A DNA stretch of 50,686 nt from IMG/VR virus record IMGVR_UViG_3300042305_002495, positions 1 to 50,686 of that record; one strand, written 5' to 3'. The position numbers and the translations under genes were made by a program. Each line of letters begins with the position of its first letter. The stretch's first letter is position 1. Under the pieces are notes generated by a model that made no database searches, was not told the DNA's origin, and was given only the letters and a program-made list of their open reading frames with translations. Below are positions 7,704 to 15,074 of this stretch, piece by piece. Source of the DNA: a virus.

Positions 7704-8539
7704 ATTATTTTTTTGTACATCTTGGAGAATATCCAAGCTGGCTACAAGATAGTATAAATTCAGTTAAACTTTCTGATCCCGAAAGTTCTATATTTTTATG
7801 TGGAAATTCTAAGCAAACTATAGAGAATGCCTCTACTATTAGTATAGATAATATTGCCTCTGAAATAACAAAAAACGCAATACAAAGTCCTCTATGGAAA
7901 CACGATGGTAATCCACTTTGGAAGACTTCTTTATATAGAATATTTATTATCTTTGACATGATGAATTATTTGCATTTAGATGAATTTGTTCATTTTGATT
8001 CAGATGTAATTTTATTTGAAAAATTCGAAAATGCAAAAAAATCTATTGAAACAAGTAGAAATGGATTACACATAACGCCATGTAATGATAATGAACTTGT
8101 CTTTGGATATTCATATTGCAATTCTAAAGATCATTTAAACGAAATTTGCTCGCTTGTATTAAAAGCGATGAATGATTATCAGTTTTTATCGTCACTAGTG
8201 AAAGACCATCCAAATGAGATGCAGATTCTATCTGGAATTCAAAAAATAAGTCCGCATCTGATAATAGACTTGCCAACAATTCCTAATAAAAATTATGAAT
8301 ATGTATTTGATCCTTCATCCTATGGCCAATATTTATATGGAACTCATAATGGTTATCTTCCAGGATGGTATGGAGATCATCATAGAATAGGAAAATTGAT
8401 AGGAGAAAAACGTTTAAATATAACACAATACCCTTCTGTCAAGTTTGAAAATAGCGAATCTAAAATAGTTAATTTACACATACATTCAAAAAATACAAAA
8501 CAGGTTTTAAATAATGACCGACACCGATATAAACTATAA
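7700..8539 (+). CDS. Probable GT-A-fold glycosyltransferase (DxD)
   Basis: 279 residues from the ATG at 7700, which shares an ATGA with the previous stop; an upstream in-frame start at 7676 (GTG/ATG-type extension) would lengthen the overlap for no reason. The key pattern is P-L-W-K-T-S-L-Y-R-I-F followed by F-V-H-F-D-S-D-V-I-L-F, with D100-x-D102 as the metal motif. Downstream, G-Y-L-P-G-W-Y-G-D-H-H is a conserved-looking aromatic loop that may bind the sugar, and V-N-L-H-I-H-S-K ends the domain. I cannot give a CAZy family. It overlaps the next gene by 26 bases. Confidence 0.6.
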   Translation: MNYFFVHLGEYPSWLQDSINSVKLSDPESSIFLCGNSKQTIENASTISIDNIASEITKNAIQSPLWKHDGNPLWKTSLYRIFIIFDMMNYLHLDEFVHFDSDVILFEKFENAKKSIETSRNGLHITPCNDNELVFGYSYCNSKDHLNEICSLVLKAMNDYQFLSSLVKDHPNEMQILSGIQKISPHLIIDLPTIPNKNYEYVFDPSSYGQYLYGTHNGYLPGWYGDHHRIGKLIGEKRLNITQYPSVKFENSESKIVNLHIHSKNTKQVLNNDRHRYKL

Positions 8540-9107
8540 CATAGAAAATATATATTCTGCGGCAGAAATGTTACCATTCGAAAGAAAAACGTTGTTTAAT
8601 TGGATAATAAATATCATAAAGCCTAAATACAATATATTAGAAACAGGGACTGGGGTTGGTGGATCAACCTATTATCTCTCAAGAGGATTAAAAAAAATAA
8701 ATGAAGATCTTAAAGTATTTACATGCGATCCATCAAGATCTCCTTCTCAAGCTTTTCTACAAGAATATAAAAATGTATCATTTTTTAGTTTTTATTCAGA
8801 ATATTTAATAGATTATATAATAAAATCAAATATAAAAATTAGTTATATGTTTTTTGATGGTCCAGAAGATCCTAATATAGCATTAAATGATTTTAAAAAA
8901 ATGGAAAAATATATAGATAAAGATTGTTATTTTTCAATGCACGACTGGGAAATCAAGCCCAGAAAATACGATAATGGAATATCTACAAAAGCTTTATATT
9001 TAAGACCATATATAGAATCAAGTAATAAGTGGGAAAAAATGGAAGTTCTAGATGGATTAAATAATAATAATTCTGTCGGATTATGCTTATATAAATTTTT
9101 AGGATAA
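8514..9107 (+). CDS. Class I SAM-dependent methyltransferase
   Basis: 197 residues. Motif I is clear at residues 41-52 (I-L-E-T-G-T-G-V-G-G-S-T), the loop that holds S-adenosylmethionine. It is followed by V-F-T-C-D-P-S-R as the acidic end of strand 2. Y-M-F-F-D-G-P-E-D supplies the motif IV Asp, and F-S-M-H-D-W-E fits the sugar O-methyltransferase (Methyltransf_24-like) pattern. The likely substrate is a sugar in the glycan made by the neighbours. It overlaps the gene before by 26 bases and ends two bases before the next. A second methyltransferase of the same type lies one gene further on. Confidence 0.8.
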   Translation: MTDTDINYNIENIYSAAEMLPFERKTLFNWIINIIKPKYNILETGTGVGGSTYYLSRGLKKINEDLKVFTCDPSRSPSQAFLQEYKNVSFFSFYSEYLIDYIIKSNIKISYMFFDGPEDPNIALNDFKKMEKYIDKDCYFSMHDWEIKPRKYDNGISTKALYLRPYIESSNKWEKMEVLDGLNNNNSVGLCLYKFLG

Positions 9108-9109
9108 TT

Positions 9110-9898
9110 ATGAATTTAATTAGAGGCGAATATTTTCCATATCTTTCACACAAAATACTTGTCTATTATGATAAACTTTACAACGATCCATTGTCTATAA
9201 ACGATGGAGATATTATTTATTGCGATACGCATCAAATAAATAATTTTAAATCTGTTTTAAAGCAAAAAAAAGATCTTATTATTATAACTCATAATAGCGA
9301 TGGATATGTTTGTGATATTGAGCCTTGGAAGGAGCACGGTGTTAATGTTAACGACTTTGACGGATGCTACAAAACTTGGTATGCACAAAATTCGTATTCA
9401 AAAAAAGAAAATGTTATACCAATACCAATCGGTTTTGAAAATACACGATGGGAACATACATTTGGCCCTAAAACACAATGGCTTTATGAAATTTCAGAAG
9501 AATATATAGCCCCGACTCGCAATATCTATTTCAATTGTAACTTATCAACAAATAAGCTAGAAAGAGTAAGATGCTTCAATATTTGTAAGAGTTTTGATTT
9601 TATTGACGTAAATTCAAATCTTCAATATAAAGAATATTTAAGAGAAATAAAAAGTCATAAATTCACAATAAGCCCAGAAGGCAATGGCTTAGATTGTCAC
9701 AGAACTTGGGAAATATTAATGATGAAAAGAGTGCCAATCTTAAAAAGATGCGGAAGCCTTGAAAAGCTATATAAAAATATGCCCGTTTTATTTGTAGATA
9801 AGTGGGAAGATTTACAATATCTGTCTTTAGATTCTTTATTTGAATCATTTTCTTTTGAAAATCAAGACTATCTTAACTTAAACTATTGGAGATTATAA
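9110..9898 (+). CDS. Exostosin/RXYLT1-like glycosyltransferase
   Basis: 262 residues. The diagnostic stretch is residues 188-201, S-P-E-G-N-G-L-D-C-H-R-T-W-E, followed by M-M-K-R-V-P-I-L. This is the donor-site signature of the exostosin-like (GT47) and RXYLT1-like C-terminal domain. In animals RXYLT1 adds xylose to ribitol phosphate (established), but substrates of the bacterial and phage relatives are unknown. I-P-I-P-I-G-F-E-N-T-R-W precedes it, as in other members. It has no signal peptide or membrane anchor, so it is cytosolic. Its stop shares a base with the next ATG (TAATG). Confidence 0.75.
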   Translation: MNLIRGEYFPYLSHKILVYYDKLYNDPLSINDGDIIYCDTHQINNFKSVLKQKKDLIIITHNSDGYVCDIEPWKEHGVNVNDFDGCYKTWYAQNSYSKKENVIPIPIGFENTRWEHTFGPKTQWLYEISEEYIAPTRNIYFNCNLSTNKLERVRCFNICKSFDFIDVNSNLQYKEYLREIKSHKFTISPEGNGLDCHRTWEILMMKRVPILKRCGSLEKLYKNMPVLFVDKWEDLQYLSLDSLFESFSFENQDYLNLNYWRL

Positions 9899-10593
9899 TG
9901 AACGATAATTGGCCTTTAATAAAAATAGAAGAATCTTATATAAATAGCGATTATAAAAATTCAATAAAAAATGTTTTCAATAATTTACATAAAAACAAGT
10001 TGCCAGATTGGATTTTAAATTTAAATGGAATGTCTGGTAGAAAATATAGACAATTTATCAATAATCTCTGTGAGACTATAAATAATCCTAGGTATTTAGA
10101 AATAGGATGTTGGAAAGGCTCTACATTATGTTCGGCCATGTTTGACAATAATATAACAGCATTTGCTGTAGATAATTGGAGTGAATTTAATGGGCCAAAA
10201 CAAGAATTTGAAGCAAATATACAAAAATGTATTAATGAGTCTAAAAGTAAAATAAACTTCTCTTTTAAAGAAATGAATTATACAAATATTGATTATTCTA
10301 ATATAGGTAAATATAACATATACTTTTTTGATGGGCCACATAAACCAGAAGATCAATATAACGCTTTAAAATTAGCAATGCCATCTTTAGAAGATGAATT
10401 TATTTTTATATGCGATGACTGGAATTGGGATTATGTTGAAACTGAGACATTAAGATCAATAAAAGATTTAAATTTAAACCTAGTATATTCTATTGATATT
10501 AAAACAAATTTAGAAGATGTAAAAAAAGGCTTTTTTTGTGAAAAAAGTGATTGGCATAATGGAATATTTATATCTGTATTAAAAAGGAACTAA
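9898..10593 (+). CDS. Class I SAM-dependent methyltransferase (Methyltransf_24-like)
   Basis: 231 residues from the ATG at 9898. This start is preferred over an in-frame TTG at 9886 because it gives the TAATG junction seen elsewhere in the cassette and GGAGA lies just upstream. Motif I is Y-L-E-I-G-C-W-K-G-S-T at residues 66-76. F-A-V-D-N-W follows as the strand 2 end. Y-F-F-D-G-P-H-K-P-E-D-Q-Y and F-I-C-D-D-W-N-W supply the acidic metal or substrate residues typical of sugar and catechol-like O-methyltransferases. The first 60 residues are an N-terminal cap. It probably acts on the same glycan as its neighbours. Confidence 0.8.
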   Translation: MNDNWPLIKIEESYINSDYKNSIKNVFNNLHKNKLPDWILNLNGMSGRKYRQFINNLCETINNPRYLEIGCWKGSTLCSAMFDNNITAFAVDNWSEFNGPKQEFEANIQKCINESKSKINFSFKEMNYTNIDYSNIGKYNIYFFDGPHKPEDQYNALKLAMPSLEDEFIFICDDWNWDYVETETLRSIKDLNLNLVYSIDIKTNLEDVKKGFFCEKSDWHNGIFISVLKRN

Positions 10594-10595
10594 AT

Positions 10596-11378
10596 ATGAT
10601 AATAAGCCGATTAGTTGGTGGTCTTGGAAACCAACTGTTTCAATGGGCCTGTGCCAGAAATCTTCAAAAGCTTTATGGTCATATAATATTATACGATGAC
10701 CACATTGAAGCTTCTAGCAGGAATAGAGACTTATACAGATTTCCTAAAATAAAACTTGATCAAAATCATTTATATGATAATAAAATATATCAAAACAAAT
10801 CGAATAAAATTTTTGATAATTTTAATTATAACAATTTTAGCCAAATTGATTTTTCTGATACAAGCCAGATCTATTATTTAGACGGGTATTGGCAAGGAGA
10901 AAAATATTTTAAAAAAATTGCAGACGATGTGCGGAAAGAACTAGAGCCAACAGATGAATTTTTAGAATTAAATAAAAATATATTAAATGAAGATTGTTTA
11001 TCAATTCATATACGTAGAACAGATTATGTTAATTTACAAGAATATCACCCACTTCAAACTTTAGAATATTATAAATCAGCAGTAGATATTTTGAATCATT
11101 CTGGACCAATATATGTATTTTCAGATGATATAGAGTGGTGTAAAAATAATTTGAATTTTAATCAAATGACATTTATAAATAACGCTGATCCAATTATTGA
11201 TATGTGGACTATGAGCATATGTAAAAAAAATATTATTGCAAATAGTACATTTAGCTGGTGGGCCGCTTGGATAAATAAAAATAAAGATAAAAAGGTTGTT
11301 TGTCCAAAAAACTGGTTTGGCCCAAGAATACCTCATTCTGAAAAAGATATTCTAGATAATGACTGGATTAAATTATAA
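10596..11378 (+). CDS. Alpha-1,2-fucosyltransferase-like enzyme, GT11
   Basis: 260 residues with AAGGA before the ATG. It has the full GT11 signature. G-G-L-G-N-Q-L-F-Q lies near the N-terminus (residues 8-16) and H138-I-R-R-T-D-Y144 matches the family motif H-x-R-R-x-D-Y that binds GDP-fucose. V-F-S-D-D-I-E-W-C-K follows, and N-S-T-F-S-W-W-A-A-W lies in the last domain. The length is slightly short for the family (usually about 280-300). The enzyme moves L-fucose from GDP-fucose to a galactose-like acceptor (family knowledge). It lies 9 bases before a GDP-L-fucose synthase gene, so donor and transferase are encoded side by side. Confidence 0.92.
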   Translation: MIISRLVGGLGNQLFQWACARNLQKLYGHIILYDDHIEASSRNRDLYRFPKIKLDQNHLYDNKIYQNKSNKIFDNFNYNNFSQIDFSDTSQIYYLDGYWQGEKYFKKIADDVRKELEPTDEFLELNKNILNEDCLSIHIRRTDYVNLQEYHPLQTLEYYKSAVDILNHSGPIYVFSDDIEWCKNNLNFNQMTFINNADPIIDMWTMSICKKNIIANSTFSWWAAWINKNKDKKVVCPKNWFGPRIPHSEKDILDNDWIKL

Positions 11379-11387
11379 AGGATTAAT

Positions 11388-12308
11388 ATGAAAATACTTA
11401 TTACTGGATCAAGTGGATTTCTAGGAAAAAATTTATTGCCAAAAATTAAACAACAGTTTAATGATAGGTCAATATATGCAATTTCTAGCAAAGAGGCTGA
11501 TTTAAGAGACGCAAAAAAATGCAAAGACTTAATGATGGATGTTAATCCAGATATTGTAATACATGCAGCAGGTTCTGTTGGTGGGATTATAGCAAATAAA
11601 GAAAATCCCGGAAAGTTTATTTATGATAACCTTATAATGGGATGTAATATAATCCATTCTTCGATGGTTTTCAATGTTAAAAAATTTATATTACTTGGAA
11701 CAGTCTGTAGCTATCCAAAATTTACACAAGTGCCATTTTGTGAAAAAGATCTTTGGCTAGGTTATCCAGAAGAAACAAATGCTCCATATGGTATAGCTAA
11801 AAAGACACTGATAGAAATGTTGATAGCTTACAATAAACAATACGGATTTAATTCAACTTCTCTTTTACCGGCAAATATGTATGGGCCCCATGATCATTTT
11901 AACTTAACAACCAGTCACGTTATACCAGCATTAATTATGAAGGTAAATACTGCTATTCAAAGCGGGCAAGAATCAATTACTATTTGGGGAACTGGCCAAG
12001 TTTCAAGAGAGTTTTTATTTGTTGAAGACTGTGCCCAGGCTATAATCAATGCAGTCAACGTAGATACAGACCCACAACCAATAAATATTGGAACTGGACA
12101 AGAAACAAAAATTATAGACCTTATTGAAATGATTTGCAAAATAATGAACTATACTGGAGAAATAATTTTTGATAGTACAAAACCAGATGGTCAGCCACGA
12201 AGATGTCTTGATACAAGTCTAGCAAAAAAACAATTAAATTTTGAAGCAAAAACTTCATTAAACGATGGATTATCATCAACAATAAACTGGTTTTTAAACA
12301 AGAGGTAA
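11388..12308 (+). CDS. fcl: GDP-L-fucose synthase (GDP-4-keto-6-deoxymannose epimerase/reductase)
   Basis: 306 residues, the normal length, with AAAGGA before the ATG. It is an extended short-chain dehydrogenase. G7-S-S-G-F-L-G13 binds NADP, and G-S-V-G-G-I-I-A-N-K-E-N-P is the fucose synthase fingerprint. Y134-G-I-A-K138 is the catalytic YxxxK. T105-V-C107 stands where E. coli has S-S-C, so the catalytic cysteine is kept and Ser is replaced by Thr. S-R-E-F-L-F-V-E-D and a closing P-D-G-Q-P-R-R motif also match. It makes GDP-L-fucose for the GT11 enzyme encoded upstream. The preceding pathway enzyme (GDP-mannose 4,6-dehydratase) is not in the window. Confidence 0.92.
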   Translation: MKILITGSSGFLGKNLLPKIKQQFNDRSIYAISSKEADLRDAKKCKDLMMDVNPDIVIHAAGSVGGIIANKENPGKFIYDNLIMGCNIIHSSMVFNVKKFILLGTVCSYPKFTQVPFCEKDLWLGYPEETNAPYGIAKKTLIEMLIAYNKQYGFNSTSLLPANMYGPHDHFNLTTSHVIPALIMKVNTAIQSGQESITIWGTGQVSREFLFVEDCAQAIINAVNVDTDPQPINIGTGQETKIIDLIEMICKIMNYTGEIIFDSTKPDGQPRRCLDTSLAKKQLNFEAKTSLNDGLSSTINWFLNKR

Positions 12309-12310
12309 AA

Positions 12311-12751
12311 ATGAATCTCGCTTTTTATGTAGATGTTCTTTCTGATTCAGAAGAAAATAATAAAATATTTAATTGCTTGAATCAAGGAGTGGAAGAAAAT
12401 AAAATTTCTGACGCTAGTATATTTTTTAATAATATTGGAAGAGTTTCAACAAAATTAAAATTTGGACTATTTAATTCTACAGATATATGGAATTATAATG
12501 GTGTTTTGATAACTAATTCTGTTGAAAACGTTGCTTTTGCATCTAGAATAGTAAATAAATTTAAATTGGCTTTTATGTATAGCGGGCATAATAATCTGTT
12601 TAAACTAATAGATGTTATAAATAATTTCCCAGCATTTACATCAAGCAAAGAATATAATAAAGAATTACATAGGATTACTGGAAAAATAGTAAAAAATATA
12701 GATAGCCTTGATATTAATTCAATTTTAGAGGTGACAAAAAATGCTAGATGA
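12311..12751 (+). CDS. Unknown small protein at the end of the glycan cassette
   Basis: 146 residues with AGAGGT before the ATG. It begins M-N-L-A-F-Y-V-D-V-L-S-D and has a F-G-L-F-N-S-T-D-I-W-N-Y-N-G-V-L-I-T block, a pattern of alternating strands and helices with two short K-F-K-L repeats. The opening resembles the first strand of a Rossmann-like domain, such as half of a GT-B protein, but no nucleotide or metal motif is seen. It follows GDP-fucose synthase by two bases and overlaps the endonuclease gene by 11 bases. Function unknown; by position it may help the glycan genes. Confidence 0.55.
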   Translation: MNLAFYVDVLSDSEENNKIFNCLNQGVEENKISDASIFFNNIGRVSTKLKFGLFNSTDIWNYNGVLITNSVENVAFASRIVNKFKLAFMYSGHNNLFKLIDVINNFPAFTSSKEYNKELHRITGKIVKNIDSLDINSILEVTKNAR

Positions 12752-13508
12752 GCTTGAAATAGTTTCTATGTATCAAGATCAAAATAAAAGCACGTATGAA
12801 ATAGCCGAATATTACAAAACCTACCCTAATAAAATTAGGAGAATTTTAACTAAGCATGGCTGTAAAATAAAGGATAGGGCGGTTGCTCAAAAACTTGCCC
12901 TAAAAGGCGGCAGGGCAGTTCATCCAACCAGCGGTAAAAAAAGAAGCCACGAAGAAAAGGTAAAAATAAGCTCTGGCTTAGTTGACTATTGGGACTCTCT
13001 CAACGAAGAAGAAAAAAATAAAAAAGCAGATGAAGCTAAAAAAAGATGGAAATTAATGTCTTCAGAAGAAAGAGAAAAACTGCATCAAGCATCTATTGAA
13101 AGCATAAGAAAAGCTGGAAAATATGGATCAAAACTAGAACGAACTTTATTAAAAAGAATTTCAGATGGTGGACATAGGGTAGAATTTCATAAAAAGAATC
13201 TAATACCCAACGAAAAGCTAGAAATTGATTTGTATTTACCAGACCTAAAAACTATTATAGAAATAGATGGGCCATCACATTTTCTTCCTGTGTGGGGTGA
13301 AGAAAAACTGCAAAAACAAATAAATGCAGATTTACAAAAAAATGGCTTGCTTTTAACGATGGGATTTGTTATAATTAGACTGAAAGTTATGTCGAACCTT
13401 TCTCTTAAGAAGCAAGAAGATATAATCTTATTCGTATTGAATAGATTAAAAGATATTCAAAATTGTTTTCCGGACAAGTCAAACAGGTACATTGAGGTAG
13501 AGCTATAA
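12741..13508 (+). CDS. HTH plus NUMOD-like plus Vsr-fold endonuclease (free-standing homing type)
   Basis: 255 residues. Residues 1-55 form a helix-turn-helix (S-T-Y-E-I-A-E-Y-Y-K and N-K-I-R-R-I-L). A basic G-K-K-R-S-H-E-E-K-V-K-I-S stretch at about 73 follows, close to the NUMOD3 DNA-binding motif of homing endonucleases. The C-terminal domain has E161-I-D163, then E174-I-D176-G-P-S-H180. This matches the D...ExDGxxH arrangement of Vsr/DUF559/EDxHD nucleases of the PD-(D/E)XK superfamily. Phages carry such genes as selfish free-standing elements that cut DNA lacking them (family knowledge). It sits exactly between the glycan cassette and recombination genes, and its stop shares a base with the next ATG. 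Confidence 0.7.
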   Translation: MLDELEIVSMYQDQNKSTYEIAEYYKTYPNKIRRILTKHGCKIKDRAVAQKLALKGGRAVHPTSGKKRSHEEKVKISSGLVDYWDSLNEEEKNKKADEAKKRWKLMSSEEREKLHQASIESIRKAGKYGSKLERTLLKRISDGGHRVEFHKKNLIPNEKLEIDLYLPDLKTIIEIDGPSHFLPVWGEEKLQKQINADLQKNGLLLTMGFVIIRLKVMSNLSLKKQEDIILFVLNRLKDIQNCFPDKSNRYIEVEL

Positions 13509-14272
13509 TGAAAAAGAAAGATTTATTTAGCGGTCTTGGCGAACTCCCTAGCCCAAGCAATGTAGATACATCTGTAAAAGATGTTGTTGTCGAAGCAGAT
13601 ATGCCAGAAATCACATCGCTGGAGTGGAATGATTATGTAATGTCAAAGTTTGACGAAAGCGAACTCTTTGATGGTATGCCCTTGGCGGCTGGACTCAGAA
13701 GGGTTGCAGAACTTCTCCTCGGGACAGTAATCTATAGTGGACCAACTCAAGTTTATCCACCCAAAGATGATGGAACACATGGGCGAGCAACAGTTGTATG
13801 GAAGGTCGAATTTGCAAACGGCGTCTGCTTTTCAGATGTAGCAGACTGCTGGGAGGGCAATACAGACGACGCATTCTGTGCCTTTGCGGTTGCTACAGCC
13901 GCAACAAGAGCTGAAGCTAGGGCCCTCAGAAAGGCCCTTAGATTGAAAGCCGTTTCTGCTGAAGAAATGACAAAGAAAGACACTGCAAGTTTAATTAAGA
14001 ATTCTTCTAAAGTTATAGAAACTACAACAGGAGAGTATGATGATCAAAGTAGAATGACAGATCCGCAGGCAAACTTTATCGATATAAAGTGCAAGCAACT
14101 AAATATTAACCCAACTAGTCTTTTTAGAGAAATTTTCAATCTTTCTACTAGTAGGAAGATTAGTAAAAAGTCAGCAAGTGACGCAATTGACAAGCTGAAT
14201 GATTATCAAAAAAATGTAAACACTGTTCCACACTGTATTATTGGTTATTCTGAAAACTGGAGAATCGCATGA
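13508..14272 (+). CDS. Rad52/Sak-like single-strand annealing protein
   Basis: 254 residues. Residues about 55-155 carry the block G-L-R-R-V-A-E-L-L-L-G, then G-R-A-T-V-V-W-K-V-E-F, then A-T-R-A-E-A-R-A-L-R-K-A-L-R-L-K. This arginine/alanine-rich helix after a beta hairpin is typical of phage Rad52-type annealing proteins, which pair complementary single strands during recombination and replication (family knowledge). The C-terminal part has P-Q-A-N-F-I-D-I-K-C-K-Q-L-N-I-N, resembling small C-terminal tails in such proteins. Start and stop both overlap neighbours (TAATG, ATGA). It is richer in G and C by eye than the glycan genes. The family call is by motif only. Confidence 0.55.
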   Translation: MKKKDLFSGLGELPSPSNVDTSVKDVVVEADMPEITSLEWNDYVMSKFDESELFDGMPLAAGLRRVAELLLGTVIYSGPTQVYPPKDDGTHGRATVVWKVEFANGVCFSDVADCWEGNTDDAFCAFAVATAATRAEARALRKALRLKAVSAEEMTKKDTASLIKNSSKVIETTTGEYDDQSRMTDPQANFIDIKCKQLNINPTSLFREIFNLSTSRKISKKSASDAIDKLNDYQKNVNTVPHCIIGYSENWRIA

Positions 14273-14652
14273 AATTGAATTACACAACCCGCGACGGTAG
14301 AATCACAGTAGAAATCGAAGGGACTTCTGATAAAGAGCTTTTTAGGAAGTTGGCTCATTTTCAAGAAATCTTCGAAGATTCACCATCTGCTGTTATTGAT
14401 GGAAAACAAGTTAATGGCGGCGATGTTATCTATCGCGTCAGGAGAGCAAAGTATACTGACGAAAAGGGCAAGGAAAAGGAAGCAGAATACTTTGAAAAGC
14501 TTGCTATTTCTGGACCACTAATGTGGTTTAAGAAGGCGTTTGGAATTCTAGATGATGGATCAGACAATCTGTTTCCAAAGCGTCCAGCAGAGGATGAAAA
14601 TCTTGTCCTTGGTCAAAATGGCTGGCACAAGTATAAGCGTTCAGCAGACTGA
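14269..14652 (+). CDS. Small partner of the annealing protein, unknown
   Basis: 127 residues; the ATG overlaps the stop of the annealing-protein gene (ATGA). It is a compact, mostly beta protein: a K-L-N-Y-T-T-R-D-G-R-I-T-V-E-I-E-G start, then V-I-Y-R-V-R-R-A-K-Y and E-A-E-Y-F-E-K-L. It ends with W-F-K-K-A-F-G and a conserved-looking G-Q-N-G-W-H-K-Y. No known catalytic motif is seen. Position and translational coupling suggest it works with the annealing protein, perhaps as a single-strand DNA-binding or regulatory subunit. The strong terminator 22 bases after it shows it is the last gene of this transcript. Confidence 0.6.
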   Translation: MKLNYTTRDGRITVEIEGTSDKELFRKLAHFQEIFEDSPSAVIDGKQVNGGDVIYRVRRAKYTDEKGKEKEAEYFEKLAISGPLMWFKKAFGILDDGSDNLFPKRPAEDENLVLGQNGWHKYKRSAD

Positions 14653-14674
14653 TTCTTCCTTTTAAACTTTTTCA

Positions 14675-14699
14675 GCCGTCCCGAAAGGGGCGGCTTTTT
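14675..14699 (+). terminator. Intrinsic (Rho-independent) terminator
   Basis: An 8-bp GC-rich stem (GCCGTCCC pairing with GGGGCGGC, one G-T wobble) closes a GAAA tetraloop and is followed at once by five Ts. It ends the plus-strand run that includes the annealing protein and its partner. It is the only clear classical terminator found in the window. Its stem is GC-rich against an AT-rich background. Confidence 0.9.
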
Positions 14700-14705
14700 G
14701 GTAAA

Positions 14706-15074
14706 ATGAAAACTTGCAAATCTTGTAAAACTAAAAATGGCGCAAGAAGTTTTTCCTGCAAAAATTGCGGCAAAGAATTCATTGTAAAAAAGCGACCCAA
14801 AAAAGTAAAAGTAACAGACTGGAAAATCCTTGAAAAAGGACAGCAGTTTAAAGTTATTGGCGGTTCTGGACCCTATTTTATAGGCCACAATAACGAAAAA
14901 CAGTATCTTTCAGAAAAAGGTATTTATATTACTTCTTTTACTGACAATGCCGGAATCCATGCTTTTTCTAAAGAAGGCAAGTCTTATGCCTATATTTACA
15001 TGGGGCCGGAAGAAAAGAGTGAGCTATGCTATAACCTCTATAGGTCGCCCCACAAACTAATCACTCTTCAATAA
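14706..15074 (+). CDS. Zinc-ribbon protein of unknown role
   Basis: 122 residues. The first 22 hold C4-x-x-C7 and C18-x-x-C21-G, a zinc ribbon with ten residues between the pairs. A basic K-K-R-P-K-K-V-K-V linker follows. The remaining part is beta-rich (W-K-I-L-E-K-G-Q-Q-F-K-V-I-G-G-S-G-P-Y-F), like a small barrel that may bind nucleic acid. The gene starts only 7 bases after the terminator T-run, so it depends on read-through or on a promoter within the hairpin region. No strong ribosome binding site precedes the ATG. Its stop overlaps the convergent glycosyltransferase gene by 7 bases. Function not known. Confidence 0.6.
   Translation: MKTCKSCKTKNGARSFSCKNCGKEFIVKKRPKKVKVTDWKILEKGQQFKVIGGSGPYFIGHNNEKQYLSEKGIYITSFTDNAGIHAFSKEGKSYAYIYMGPEEKSELCYNLYRSPHKLITLQ

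Noticed and set aside
14613-14888. Minus-strand open frame of 91 codons across the terminator
   Set aside because: It overlaps two well-supported plus-strand genes and reads through the terminator hairpin; it has no ribosome binding site.
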